Of a DNA stretch of 64,000 nucleotides, positions 10,588 to 20,660 are shown piece by piece (positions within the stretch are counted from its first letter, which is position 1; each line of letters begins with the position of its first letter). The DNA comes from Phascolarctos cinereus (taxonomy: Eukaryota > Chordata > Mammalia > Diprotodontia > Phascolarctidae). Below the pieces are notes generated by a model. The model saw only the letters and a program-made list of their open reading frames with translations, did no database searches and had not been told where the DNA came from. The stretch covers positions 5,586,501 through 5,650,500 of the forward strand of contig NW_018344068.1 of the NCBI RefSeq assembly GCF_002099425.1, given 5' to 3'. Made by a program: the position numbers and the translations under genes.

Positions 10588-10680
10588 TCATTTCATCTTT
10601 CCCAGCTCCAAGTTCATCCTTTACAAAATGGAGTCGATACTACTTTTAATACCTGCCTCAATGTGAGCTGTTATTATTAT
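10588..10680 (+). repeat. MIR 3' half
   Basis: 'gtcatttcatctttccc', 'cctttacaaaatggagtcg', 'tgagctgttattattattaa' is the CORE and 3' part of MIR, starting where L2 ends; perhaps the other half of the MIR at 9590. Confidence 0.55.
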
Positions 10681-10714
10681 TAATATTAGTATTATTCTTT
10701 GTACCTGACTAATG

Positions 10715-10966
10715 TGGGGCATCAAGGTGGTACAATGGATAGAGTGCCAGGCCCGGAGTCATGAAGACCTGAGTTCAAATCTGGTTTCAGACACTTACTA
10801 GCTGTGTGACCCTGGACAAGTCACTTAACCCTGTTTACCTCAGTTTCCTCATTGGTAAAATGAGTTGGAGAAGGAAATAGTAAATCACACTAGCATCTTT
10901 GCCAAGAAACCCTAAAAGGAATCACAAGGAGTTAGACACAACTGAAAACAAATAAACCACAACCCC
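10715..10966 (+). mobile_element. Mar1-type CORE-SINE
   Basis: Head 'gtggtacaatggatagagtg', box-B-like 'gagttcaaatctgg', 'gtgtgaccctggacaagtc', then the RTE-like tail 'gttggagaaggaaatagtaa' and 'gagttagacacaactgaaaa'. Short direct repeats ACTAATG at 10708-10714 and 10967-10973 are probable target-site remnants. Confidence 0.85.
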
Positions 10967-11019
10967 ACTAATGCACTGATGACCGTATATAGCATATCAT
11001 CGATACCAGTATTTGCATT

Positions 11020-11155
11020 TTATTCTCCTACTAGACTGCAAATTCCATGAAGAAAGGAATTATGTCTCATGGAATCTTTGTACCTCTCCCAACACTTAGT
11101 ACAATAGTTCTGAACAAAGGAGGCATTCAGTTACTCTTAGCTGAATAAATGAATG
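11020..11155 (+). mobile_element. L2 3' terminal fragment
   Basis: 'tcctactagactgcaaattcc', 'cccaacacttagtacaatag', 'ctgaataaatgaatga' mark a sense L2 end. Confidence 0.75.
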
Positions 11156-11690
11156 ATTCCTTATTTTCTGTACATGGGATTTCAGGAGTCTCTGTAGTGC
11201 AGAACTCTAGCAGTAACCGTTTCCAACAATAGCTCTTAGGAATGCAGGCCCACAGGATTGGGTGGACCTGGTTTCTTTTGCTGTCCGGCCTGAAAAGAGT
11301 AGTTTACATTCACTGGCCTGGGAATGCTTTGCACAGAAGGAAATGCTCATGGCAGGGTAACCTGTGAGAGAAACCTCATTTCTACTAGAAGAAACTGTGG
11401 ATGGATTCAGCTCCACCTTTCAGCATCCTGGGATCCCAGGATGGGGGCTGACCCACTGTGAGGCTTCACTACACATCAGAATAGTGCCCCTAGTGGGGCT
11501 TCGTGATTGGTGGCTGTTGAATGATTCAGTTCAATATTCAGTATCTTTAACAAAGCTTTTCTTGGTGACATTTTGACCAGACCTGAAATATTTTTAATGT
11601 AGGAAACTGCTAATGAGAAATGTCTTCTACTAATTCAGGTTAGCACCATCTCAGCAGCTTAGAATTCTAGAAAAAGGCCTGGGAAACTGA
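11156..11690. other. Unassigned sequence
   Basis: Single-copy-looking. Two overlapping frames of about 70 codons on opposite strands have no motif and look accidental. Confidence 0.35.
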
Positions 11691-11800
11691 GTTCCAGTGA
11701 CTTACCCAGAATCACAGAGACAGATGGTGGCAGAGGCCAGGTATTCAGTCCTTATGCCATCCTACCCTTCATTATCATTAATTCTATTATTAAAAATGTT
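11690..11800 (-). repeat. MIR-family fragment, antisense
   Basis: 'gggaaactgagttccagtg', 'acttacccagaatcacagag', 'ggtattcagtccttatgcc' is the complement of MIR CORE plus head. Confidence 0.55.
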
Positions 11801-11836
11801 TGTAAACCTTAAACCACTATAGAAATGTGAGCAGGC

Positions 11837-12093
11837 AGAGGCTGCTAGGTGATGCAGTGGATAGAGTGCTGGACGTGGAGTCAGGAAGACTTATCATCCT
11901 GAGTTCAAATCTGTCCTCAAATACTTCCTAGCTGTGTAACACTGGGCAAGTCACTTAACCTTGCTTGCCTCAGTTTCCTCATCTGTGAAAATGAGCTGGA
12001 GAAGGAAATGGCAAACCACTCTGGTATCTGCCATGAAAACCCCAAATGGGGTCATGAAGAGTTGGACACAGCTGGAAAATGACTCAACAACAA
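11837..12093 (+). mobile_element. Mar1-type CORE-SINE
   Basis: Complete from 'gctgctaggtgatgcagtgg' to 'gactcaacaacaatc'. Contains the insertion 'cttatcatcctgagttcaaa' also seen in the copies at 23590, 34860 and 58112, so these share a subfamily. RTE-like tail is intact. Confidence 0.88.
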
Positions 12094-12169
12094 TCTCTAA
12101 ATATATATATATTATTAATAAAACTATTAATAATGATAATCAAATGATCATAGATGATCATAGCTGGGT

Positions 12170-12300
12170 TTTATGCAGTGTTTTGCAATTTCCTTGATTC
12201 TTACAGCAACCTTATAAGTTAGTTTAGAGATTAAGTATATTTAGAAATTAAGTATCTTTTGACAGACAAGCAAACCAAAAGTAGAAAAAAAGCACATGGC
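12170..12300 (-). repeat. Degenerate MIR, antisense
   Basis: 'gcagtgttttgcaatttcc', 'cttacagcaaccttataag', 'gacagacaagcaaacc' resemble an antisense MIR with heavy mutation. Confidence 0.4.
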
Positions 12301-12309
12301 TTCTGACTC

Positions 12310-13030
12310 CCAGTCTAATGCTCACATTATGAAAAAGTCATTTAGCTCTTTACCAACATAGCTGGGTCCAGGACCCATATCTCTTAACTCCAAGCCCTGT
12401 AAACATCTCTGTTTTAAGCTAAATTAACACTTTGCCACCATGACAGTGGTCTAAAAGATTCCACTGTGAACCACTGTAAGTCATGATTAATAAAAGCTTT
12501 AAAAAATTTAGCCATGCTCACACTCCCTCTGGACCTGGAAGAAGGTATTTCCTATATAATATTTTTCCTATCAGATATTGTAATTTCTCAGTCCTCAGAA
12601 GAGTCAAGTGAGTTTCACTGTGCTTAATATAAAATTGCATTACTCCTGACTTTCAGGGAGTCCTCATCAAGCTTTGGTGCATTTCTGGGGGAAGAGGAGA
12701 AGTGCTATTAAAGTGGCTTAAGCATACGCCTTGCTTCAAATGGAGGATGTGTGCAGTTTTCCTAATAAGCTCAAAACCGTAGGTGCTCATGATGAATGTA
12801 CCTATTACAGTGTTGTTTCCACTCTCAATTTCCACATTAAATTGGAAATGCTGTATCGATGAGACTTCTCCCCCAGTAGGCAGTATCTCTGCCTTCCTAT
12901 CAGTGGAGAAATAGTGTAAACTACTGTTAATTTTCCCCAGTATGCAGGCTTTATTCATATTCCTCCTCTCTTTCCTCAGCACATTCTAACCACATGCTTC
13001 CCAAAAGAGGCACTGTATGGGGTTAGAGAG
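12310..13030. other. Single-copy-looking DNA with a 109-codon minus-strand frame
   Basis: No repeat is recognised in 12500-13000. A minus-strand frame at 12653-12982 is mostly free of low complexity but has no motif, signal peptide or splice context that I can recognise. It could be chance or a conserved noncoding block; I do not call it coding. Confidence 0.35.
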
Positions 13031-13034
13031 GTGA

Positions 13035-13560
13035 CTTTTGTCATGGAAAACAGAGAATAGACCTGATCTGCTTGGCCCCAGAGTGCAGAACTAGAAACAA
13101 TAAGTAGGTGGTGGAGAGATTCAGATTTTGGCTTGAAATTAGGAAAAACTGTCTAGCAATTAGAGCTTTCCTAAAGGAGAATGGGCTACCTGAAAAGTTA
13201 GTGGGTTCCAGAGCAAAAACGTGCTGGTAAATGTTTAACAACTAGCTCCCAGGGAAAGGGGGAAATGTGTAACCAGACTTTGAAGTTGAATTTGCATTAT
13301 TAACATTTTCTCCATCACTTTCTTAAGTCTAGACAATCAGCAAAACAATAAATCAAGCTCACATTGAAAATTTAACAGTCAACCCTGCCAGTATGAGCTG
13401 CCTCCAGCACATCCCCAGTCCCTCCTTACTAAAGCTCTTCAAGTAAAGGTGGGATGACCAGTTGTCAGGTATGTTGTAGAGGAGATCCTTGTCCAAATAT
13501 AGATTGGGCCAGTCAGCCTATGAGGTCCCTTCCATCTCTAAGGTTCTATGGTTCTGATTC
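13035..13560 (+). mobile_element. L3/CR1 3' end with an internal insertion
   Basis: 'ccccagagtgcagaactagaa', 'ggaaaaactgtctagcaatt', 'gaatgggctacctg' (13035-13205), then 'tactaaagctcttcaagtaa', 'gggatgaccagttgtcagg', 'tgaggtcccttcc' (13425-13560). The family wording is interrupted for about 220 bp by the repeat below. Confidence 0.75.
13206..13424. repeat. Unclassified repeat shared with 36686-36783
   Basis: Bases 13225-13340 ('gtttaacaactagctc...gcattattaacattttctcc...cttaagtctagac') match 36686-36783 closely over about 100 bp. The copy here interrupts an L3/CR1 element. Likely an old nonautonomous element; I cannot name the family. Confidence 0.6.
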
Positions 13561-13681
13561 TGTAGCTGATTTAGGAAAAAATGGGATAGCTGCAAATGGA
13601 TGTGTTCATTCTGGGTTCCAATGGAGATTGGTTCAGCACCAAGGACAGCTATTATTTCCAAAGGGTCAACTCACCAGATCG

Positions 13682-13866
13682 TAGAGTTTAGAGCTAGCAC
13701 AGACCTTACAGGTCATCTAGTCCAAACTCCTCATCTTACAGGTCAGGACATCAAAACCCAGAATAGGAAAGACTTACCCAAGGTTATGTAAGTAGCAAAT
13801 GTCAAAACCAAGAATTTAAACCCAGTCCTCTGACTCTACATTATTCTTTCCACTATACCACAGAGA
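13682..13866 (-). repeat. MIR-family, antisense
   Basis: 'gaccttacaggtcatctagtc', 'tcatcttacaggtcaggaca', 'acttacccaaggttatgtaa', 'cagtcctctgactctacatt', 'ctttccactatacca' is a near-complete antisense MIR. Confidence 0.75.
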
Positions 13867-14049
13867 TTCTTGCCACTTTTTGGACCCAAGCATATAGTAG
13901 CACATATAATTTTTCTTCCTAGTACATAAAATTTCAGTCTTCTTTGAAAACTATGTCTGCACACAATAAAAATACCTTTCTTATGTGTATGCCCATTTAA
14001 TTGAATACTTCTTGTATAGGACCTACTTGAAGGCATTTGGGTAATGTTA

Positions 14050-14207
14050 AATTCAATTAAAAAAAATTATTGAACAAATGTGTGCAAAGCATAGCAATTG
14101 GTGCTGAGGTTTCAAAAGTGCAAAACAACATAGCCAGTGCCTAAAAAATCAACAGTCTAGTATGGGATAGGAGTGAGATCTATCATGGGTAGAGATGAAC
14201 AAATGGT

Positions 14208-14280
<73 letters not shown>

Positions 14281-14600
14281 CACATTACCTACTGATGGAA
14301 TCTGAGAAGGATTCCCAGAGGAAGTAGCACCTGAGCTAAGCCTAAGAGATAAAAAAGGAGTGCATCATAGGCATGGCGAAAAGTTATACATACTTATGGA
14401 AACAAGAGATAGAATGTCAAGCTTGGGAAAATTAATAGTCAAATGGAACAAGAATAGCAAGTGTGTGATGATGAGTGATATGCTAGAAAGGTAAATTGGA
14501 GCTGCATTGTAGGGAGACTTAAATGGCAGACTAAGGAGTTCATATTTGATCCTAGAAAAAATGCCAGTGAAAGTATTTTAGACAGTAGGATTTGAATTCC
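14050..14600 (-). mobile_element. L2 LINE, about 480 bp, antisense
   Basis: Complement of L2 3' region: 'aaatgtgtgcaaagcatagc', 'gattcccagaggaagtagc', 'ggcatggcgaaaag', 'catatttgatcctag'. An AG microsatellite (14211-14280) has expanded within it. Confidence 0.7.
14211..14280. repeat. (AG)n microsatellite
   Basis: 70 bp of AG with one AA slip near 14270, inside the L2 copy. Confidence 0.98.
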
Positions 14601-14784
14601 CCCACAAAATGGAAAAGAGTTGGAAAACTTTTTTGATGACATAATATATTGCCTCTAGAAAACATTCCTTACTTAAACATATGTAGATTTTGAATGAAAG
14701 GTTGATATAAATTTTTTCATTCATCTGACTCTACAAAATTAAGAATTGCCATCCTATTTTTGGACAAAGCTTTATGTCTTTTTT

Positions 14785-14920
14785 ATCTTCTTCCATTCAA
14801 ATGTAAGTCCCTTAAGGGCAAGAACTTTCTTTCTTTTTTTTTGCTTGTATTTGTATTCCCAGTGCTTAGTACAATACCTAGCACACTGTAGGCACTTAAT
14901 AAATGTGTATTGCTGGCCTG
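14785..14920 (+). mobile_element. L2 3' end
   Basis: 'gtaagtcccttaagggcaag', 'cccagtgcttagtacaatac', 'aggcacttaataaatgtg' is a clear sense L2 terminus. Confidence 0.8.
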
Positions 14921-14984
14921 ACTTCCTACTGATTAGAGAGAGTTATTCAAAAGTGAAATAGGGTATCTAGGGAGAGTATGTAAT

Positions 14985-15125
14985 ACCAATCACCAGGAAT
15001 ATTCCAGAAGATACTGGCTCACCACTTGTCAAAGATTCTTGTGAAAGGAATTTTTGTTCAGGCACTGGCTGGATGATCTGACCTAGATGGTCTCTTCCAT
15101 CTCCAAGTTTCTGTGATTCTGAGCC
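14985..15125 (+). mobile_element. L3/CR1 3' end
   Basis: 'tgtgaaaggaatttttgttc', 'ggctggatgatctgacctag', 'tctcttccatctccaag', 'ttctgtgattctga' is the last about 130 bp of L3/CR1 in sense. Confidence 0.7.
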
Positions 15126-15351
15126 TGTATTTCTGGAATGCCACCTCTAGAGCCTGGGCCCTTTGTGCTATAACAAAGATCCCTATGACTTGGCTCATTG
15201 GCATTTATTTAGGTTTTTAACTTCAAAACTAAGAAGAAGACTCAACTTTGAGTCCTAAAAGCATTTATTAGGCACCCAAAACCATATACATAGATTTATA
15301 GTAAAATAAGTATACTACTCATGTGGCATTGAGAAGCTAGTAGTACAATGA

Positions 15352-15600
15352 AAATGATGGTAGCTAGCATTTATATGATGCTTTAAGATTTGCAAAGCAC
15401 TTTACATATTTTATTTCATTTGATCATCACAACAACCTTGTGAAGTGAGGGCTATTTTTATCACCACTTTCCAGTTGAGGAAACTGAGTTTGAGTAAGAT
15501 TAAGTGCCCAGGGTAATACAACTAGAAAATGTCTGAGGCAGGATTTGAACCCATGTCTTCTAAACTCTAAGTTCAATACTCTTTCCACTGCACCATGGGC
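15352..15600 (-). repeat. MIR-family CORE-SINE, full length, antisense
   Basis: 'gctagcatttatatgatgc', 'gatttgcaaagcactttaca', 'cacaacaaccttgtgaagtg', 'agttgaggaaactgag', 'aggatttgaacccatgtctt', 'actctttccactgcacca' covers the whole element. Confidence 0.85.
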
Positions 15601-15914
15601 TAACCATATGGTATTGGAGAAGTTACCACTCACATATGATGGGTGAGTGCTCTTGTATTTGGCTGATGTGCTATCTCATTTAGGTGGTCGTTAGCTGAGA
15701 ATCCGTGCACAGCTGCCACACCAGACACTAGCTTACCTGTATCTAGAATGATATTCAGCTTCAGACTGGTTGGGATTTGAGGTTAGGTAGACTGGCTGGT
15801 GGTAGCTGACTGAAGAGATTCCCGGGCCCATTGTGGCTTCAGCAGATTGGTCTTTTCAAATGCAGTTTACCCATTAGTTAACATAATTCATTTTGTACAC
15901 AGAATTGTGGTTGT

Positions 15915-16315
15915 GATTTATCCTTCATTCTCAAAGAGGACCATGACATCGGGGAGATGACCACATGACTTGTAATTGACTTTGGTTTGAATGAAGTAGG
16001 GCTGTGCAAAGTCACCAGCCTCACTTTCTCCTCCAGTGCCATCTGCGTCCCATGGCCAGATATTGATCAGGATGACTGGAGATGGCCAGGATGCAGTGGG
16101 AGACCTGGGCCCTTTTAAGCTAAGGTCTTTTCAAGTTCTCACTTTGAGTGAGGCAATGCCCACTTAGTAAATAGGCCTCTTTAAGAAGTGAATCAAGGGA
16201 TGACCACTTTAATTTAAAAAAAAAAAATCAAACTGGGAGGGGAGGGCCCTCAGGGTTGCTTTTCACTCTAAGCCGGGAGGGCCCAAAAAATAACCATTAA
16301 GTGGTGCTTGGGCAG
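15915..16315 (-). mobile_element. Non-LTR element with RTE-like tail, copy A
   Basis: Minus-strand relative of the element at 18682-19341. Shared words in the complementary sense are 'gatgtcatggtcctctt', 'gactttgcacagccc', 'cagtcatcctgatc', 'gaccttagcttaaaa' and 'gggcattgcctca'. About 400 bp is common to both. The 3' 'gaatgaagga' tail resembles that of the LINE at 33208, suggesting one machinery mobilised them. Confidence 0.7.
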
Positions 16316-16349
16316 GGACCTATTGTACCTATAGAATAGAGAATGCAAC

Positions 16350-16510
16350 ATGGCACAATAAAAGGAATACTAGACTTGGGTTCAAATTCTGACTCTGCCA
16401 TGGTTTATCTTGGATAAATCACTGAGCTTCAGTTCTCTCATCTCCAAGATGATGGAGCTTGGACTACATGTCCTCTAAGTAACCTGTAAGCTCTAAATTA
16501 AATTCTAATT
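16350..16510 (+). repeat. MIR-family CORE-SINE
   Basis: 'aatactagacttgggttcaa', 'attctgactctgccat', 'cttcagttctctcatctcc', 'aagctctaaatt' in MIR order. Confidence 0.65.
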
Positions 16511-16790
16511 TCCTTTCTAAAACAACTGATCAGTTATTTGACTGAACTTCCAGTGGTAGGCTTTGGTTAACTAAGGGGTATGAATACAGTGGATGTAAAT
16601 GACTACATGAGATTCTCCTATTGAACAAATTGAATATTTGAATGTCAAAAGCAGCACAGCAATAGTATGTCTGAGGTAAGCATTGAATATATCAAAGGCA
16701 CAGTGAGTTTACCTACCTTCAGTAATAAAGCCTATCCTCACTCACCCGGGCTTGGAACATTCTGACTTCTGTTTCTGAGCAACCTCTAGT

Positions 16791-17022
16791 TAGAGGCAGT
16801 GGATAGAGTGCTGAGCCTGGAATCAGGAAGACCTGAGTTCAGATCCTGCCTCAGACACTTATTAGTTGTGTCACTATGGGCAAATTCACTTAACCTCTGC
16901 CTCAGCTACTCCAATTGTAAAATAAGGACAATAATAGCACCTACTATGCAAGATTATTCTGAGGATCAAATGAAATAATATTTGTAAAAAAAACACTTGG
17001 CACATCGTAGGCACTTTTTAAA
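16791..17022 (+). repeat. MIR/CORE-SINE with marsupial-type head
   Basis: Head 'gaggcagtggatagagtgct' is that of Mar1, but the 3' half ('aataatagcacctactatgc', 'ctgaggatcaaatgaaataa', 'cacttggcacatcgtaggc') is the MIR/L2 type, not the RTE tail. A chimeric SINE family also seen at 34601. Confidence 0.75.
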
Positions 17023-17070
17023 TTGCTTTTCCCTTCCATCTCAACCTTTTCAGATGAAGAGGCTTAGGTC

Positions 17071-17074
<4 letters not shown>

Positions 17075-17118
<44 letters not shown>
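17075..17118. repeat. (GT)n microsatellite
   Basis: 22 perfect GT units. Confidence 0.98.
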
Positions 17119-17119
<1 letters not shown>

Positions 17120-17121
<2 letters not shown>

Positions 17122-17575
17122 CCAAAAATGTAAATTGGCTACAATTTGTAGAAACTGTCTGGAAACCCAAATGAATTTTAATTAAAGCTTTGCAGTTTCA
17201 GCTGACTCATATGGCAAATGTACCTCTGTAATTAAGGCAAGCATACTTGTAAGGTCCACATTGGGAAGCAGCTGAGTATGTTGACTCTTCTTGGAAATGA
17301 GAAGAGCTAAGCTGCATTTTGAAAACAGGGTGTTTACTAGTGCACAGCAGGGTGATTAATAGGCAACAGTCTTTGCCAAAGACTTCTGCGCATCTTTGAC
17401 CTGGCCCCTTGCACTCTGAACCATCCCCTCTGCTAGTGATGCTCTCAGATCATTGGATCCAGCCAGGCTGCTGTTGTCTAGCGTGCACCTTTGAGGGTTC
17501 ACAGGGACAACGTCTCCTATGAGGCATTCCAAGAACAGGCCAATCTGTGGACAGAATCCTGTGGGACTTGGGTCT
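17120..17575. other. Single-copy-looking DNA, candidate conserved noncoding block
   Basis: About 430 bp with no recognised repeat. 'ctgtaattaaggcaa' (about 17225) and 'gggtgattaataggcaac' (about 17350) are homeodomain-like TAAT sites, and 'cagctgactca' at about 17199 resembles an AP-1/Maf site. No open frame of note. Regulatory role is inference only. Confidence 0.4.
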
Positions 17576-17634
17576 GGTTTTTTTTAATTTTATTTCTGTT
17601 TGGTTTTGGACTGTTGATTTTAAAAATTAAATAA

Positions 17635-19460
17635 ATTAAATTTTATTTTTTCAATCAACAAGCACTTATTTTCCCTCCAACCCACTTCCCCTACCCACAC
17701 AGGAAGGAAAAAAAAAGAAAAACAAAAACAAAAACAAAACTGTTGTAACAAATATGCATGGTCAAGAAAAACAAATCTCCACATTAGCCACATCTAAAAC
17801 TGTTTGTCTCGTTCTACATTTTTAATCCATCACCTCTCATCAGGAAATGGACAGCATTCTTTCTTATTGGCCCTCTGCAATCATGGTTGGTCATTTCATT
17901 GATTAGAGTTCTTAAATCTTTCAAAGTTTCTTGTCTTGTTCAATTTATTTTTCTAAAATGCGGTTAAGTATTTATTTCCTCTTCTGTTAATCTGGGCAAT
18001 TTATGTTTTTGTAAATATTCATTCATTTCACTTAGATTGCCAGATTTATTGGAATACAGTTGGGCAAAAAGGCTCCTAATTATTGCTTTAATTTCCTCTT
18101 CATTGGTGGTGAATTCACCCTTTTCATTTTTGATACTGGCAATTTGGTTTTCTTCTTTCTTCTTTTTTAAATCAAATTAACCAAAGATTTATCTATTTTG
18201 TTGAGTTTTTTTTATAAAACCAGCATTTAATTTTATTTATTAGTTCAATAGTTTTCTTACTTTCAATTTTATTAATCTCTCCTTTGATTTTCAGAATTTC
18301 TAATTTGGTATTTAATTGGGAATTGTTAAAGATGAGATCCTTTTGTTAAAAAAAAAACTAACTTTTTTTAGTTGTTTGCCTAGTTCATTGATCTCCTCTT
18401 TCTCTATTTTATTCATCTAAGCATTTAGAGCTATAAAATTTCCCCTAAGAACTGCTTTGGCTGCATCCCATAAGTTTTGGTATGTTGCAAATGCTTGCTT
18501 TATAGTGTTGCTACTATGATACATAAATTGTGCTCCTGCTTCTGTACACTTCACCCTACATCAATCCATAAAAGTCTTCCCAGGGTTCTCTGAAACCATT
18601 TACTTCATCATTTCCTATGGCACAAGAGCATTCCATTACATTCATATGCCCTAATTCATTCAGCCATTACCCAATTGATGGTGCTTCCTTTTTTTCTCTC
18701 TTCCTTCCCTCCCTCCCTTCACTCCCTCCTCTTCTTCTATCCACATAGGGAACCTTACCTGCGGGTGCTCTGCCCAAAGGAATATAAACTTTGATGGCTG
18801 AAACCTAGCAAGATATCTTGGGGTTTACAAGCTAGATTTCTTTTTTATGGACCATGCCTTAAACCCAAATCACTGGCTGTCATTGATTGGCCAAAAATAG
18901 ATCTCAGCCCAAACCTCACTTGATCGTTGTTTGGATTCTGATGGCTCAAAGTCAGTTTAAATAGCAATTGTTTCTGTTTTAGCCAGAAACCCTGAGAATC
19001 TTCCCCTCCCAGACTGATTTTTTCACTAGGTGAAAGAGGGCATTCTTTGCCTAATTTTTACCCAGCCTTAATCACTGAATGGGCATTGCCTCAGATAAAT
19101 TGACACCTGGGAAAGACCTTAGCTTAAAAAGGCCAAGGTCTCCCACTGCATGGGGCTATGTCCAGTCATCCTGATCTATATCTTGCCACTGGGCCCAGAT
19201 GCCCTGAAGGAAAGAGTGAGGCTGTTGACTTTGCACAGCCCAGCCTCACTTAAATCCAATTCATTTGCTAGTCATGACATCACTTTCCTGATGTCATGGT
19301 CCTCTTCAAGAATGAAGGACAAACAACAACAAGGAACAACCACCCAATTGATGGGAACTCCCTTAGTTTCCAGGACTTTGCAGCCATGAAAAGAACTGCT
19401 GAAATTATTTTTGTATATATAGGTCCTTTTCCTCTTTCTTTGATCTCTTGGGAGTCTTTT
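17635..19460 (-). mobile_element. Rearranged minus-strand L1, interrupted by another element
   Basis: 17635-17880 looks like L1 3' UTR and 17930-18505 is ORF2 complement ('aagcatttagagctataaaa', 'gctttggctgcatcccataa'). 18520-18681 and 19342-19460 are the ORF2 C-terminus: 'cattccattacattcatatg', 'acccaattgatgg', and a minus-strand peptide IYTKIISAVLFMAAKSWK matching the L1 motif FIAALFTIAKTW. The order of pieces is not that of one intact L1, so either two L1 copies or an internal rearrangement is present. The insertion at 18682-19341 is later. Confidence 0.75.
18682..19341 (+). mobile_element. 660 bp non-LTR element with 13 bp target duplication, copy B
   Basis: Inserted in an L1: identical 13 bp repeats ACCCAATTGATGG lie at 18669-18681 and 19342-19354, and L1 sequence resumes after the second. 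Starts with a pyrimidine-rich run and ends 'gaatgaaggacaaacaacaa' plus 'caagg'. It shares about 400 bp with the copy at 15915. The tail 'gtcatggtcctctt' parallels the LINE at 33208, so it looks like a SINE or truncated LINE using RTE-type machinery. No long open frame. Confidence 0.8.
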
Positions 19461-19904
19461 TGCTTTAGAATGGAAGCATTAAGGCTAATTTTCAGCAAAG
19501 TGAGAAAAAAAGCAAGGAACTGGCTAGATTCATGGCTTGTGTTGAGAGTGGTTTCAGAAATCACCACCACCATTACCAGCAGAATCTTGCCACAGTGTCT
19601 GAAAACCCCTCATTAAAGCATCATTTCCTGCCCAAATGCCTTATTGAAATGCACCTCTGATCCCTATCTGTAGGGTCATATTTAGCACCTGTGTCATAGT
19701 TATCAATCACTCATCTAACACGAAAGTTTCCAAACTCATCTAAAATGAGACTGGAGAAAAGGTCTCTTTCTGAGACATCTTTCTGAAACTGTCTCACAGA
19801 GGTGGCCTGGGCATCCTCTAGAATTCTACATCCAGCTGGCTCAGCCGTGACTCGTGAGTCACCTGTGTAAAGCACTTTCCAAATTGGAAAGACTGTCCAA
19901 GCCC

Positions 19905-20120
19905 TAGCTATTACTAGGAAACAGAAGGAAAAGATTTCTAACAAACTGAGCTATCTCAAATTGGAATAGGATGCCTCAAAGAGGTAGGAAGTTCTCCATC
20001 ACTAGAGGTCTTCAGGAGGGCATTGGTCAGAGACTTTGCAGGAACAATGCCTCTTTCAGGGCTAGGGTTGGATTAGATGACCTTTGAAGCCTCTTTCAGA
20101 TCTAGGATTCTGTAACTATG
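19905..20120 (+). mobile_element. L3/CR1 3' end
   Basis: 'gatttctaacaaactgagct', 'ggaataggatgcctcaaag', 'tctccatcactagaggtctt', 'gggttggattagatgacctt', 'ctaggattctgta' in sense. Confidence 0.75.
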
Positions 20121-20139
20121 AAGACCTGAACAATAATTA

Positions 20140-20400
20140 GTGTGGCAGTATGAAAAGAGCCCAAGTCTAGGATGTGGGAAGACAGGGATTTTGTTGCTTT
20201 CGGTCATTTTATCCCCAGTGTCTAGCACATAGGTGCTTAACAAATATTTGTTGATTGGTCGGTTGATCCCAAATATGCCACTAACTCATTTTATGTTTCA
20301 GTTCCCTTTTCTTGTCCTTGGTTTCCCTCTCTGTAAAACACCCCTCACTGGATAAGATGATTTCAAAGGTCCCTTCCATCTCTGGTATTCTAGTATTCAC
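20140..20400 (+). repeat. MIR split by an L2 tail
   Basis: MIR head at 20140-20187 ('gcagtatgaaaagagccca') and MIR 3' half at 20265-20400 ('gtttccctctctgtaaaac', 'ggtcccttccatctctgg') flank an L2 3' end at about 20190-20262 ('tccccagtgtctagcacata', 'aatatttgttgattgg'). Confidence 0.65.
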
Positions 20401-20474
20401 TTAATGAGCAAATTCAATGTGTAGAGAATGGTGAATAGAGGAGAGATAATTTCATCTAATCATCTTTCTCATAC

Positions 20475-20660
20475 TTCAAGGCCAAAATTAATGCCCACCT
20501 CTTCCACAAAGCCTTCTTTGATCAAACTTTGAACTACCTTTCCATCTGTGAGCTTCAGAGCTCTCATCTACATCTTGTCATAGTGTTCATGACATCTCTT
20601 TTAATATTGTCACATAGTTTGTTCAAATGTCCCGAGGATGGTGAATCTTGTCTCTCTAAG
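20475..20660 (+). mobile_element. L2 3' fragment
   Basis: 'cttcaaggccaaaattaatg', 'tcttccacaaagccttcttt', 'gatcaaac' is sense L2 upstream of its tail. Confidence 0.7.

Noticed and set aside
12653-12982. 109-codon minus-strand frame
   Set aside because: No recognisable domain or start/splice context; roughly the length expected by chance in 64 kb.
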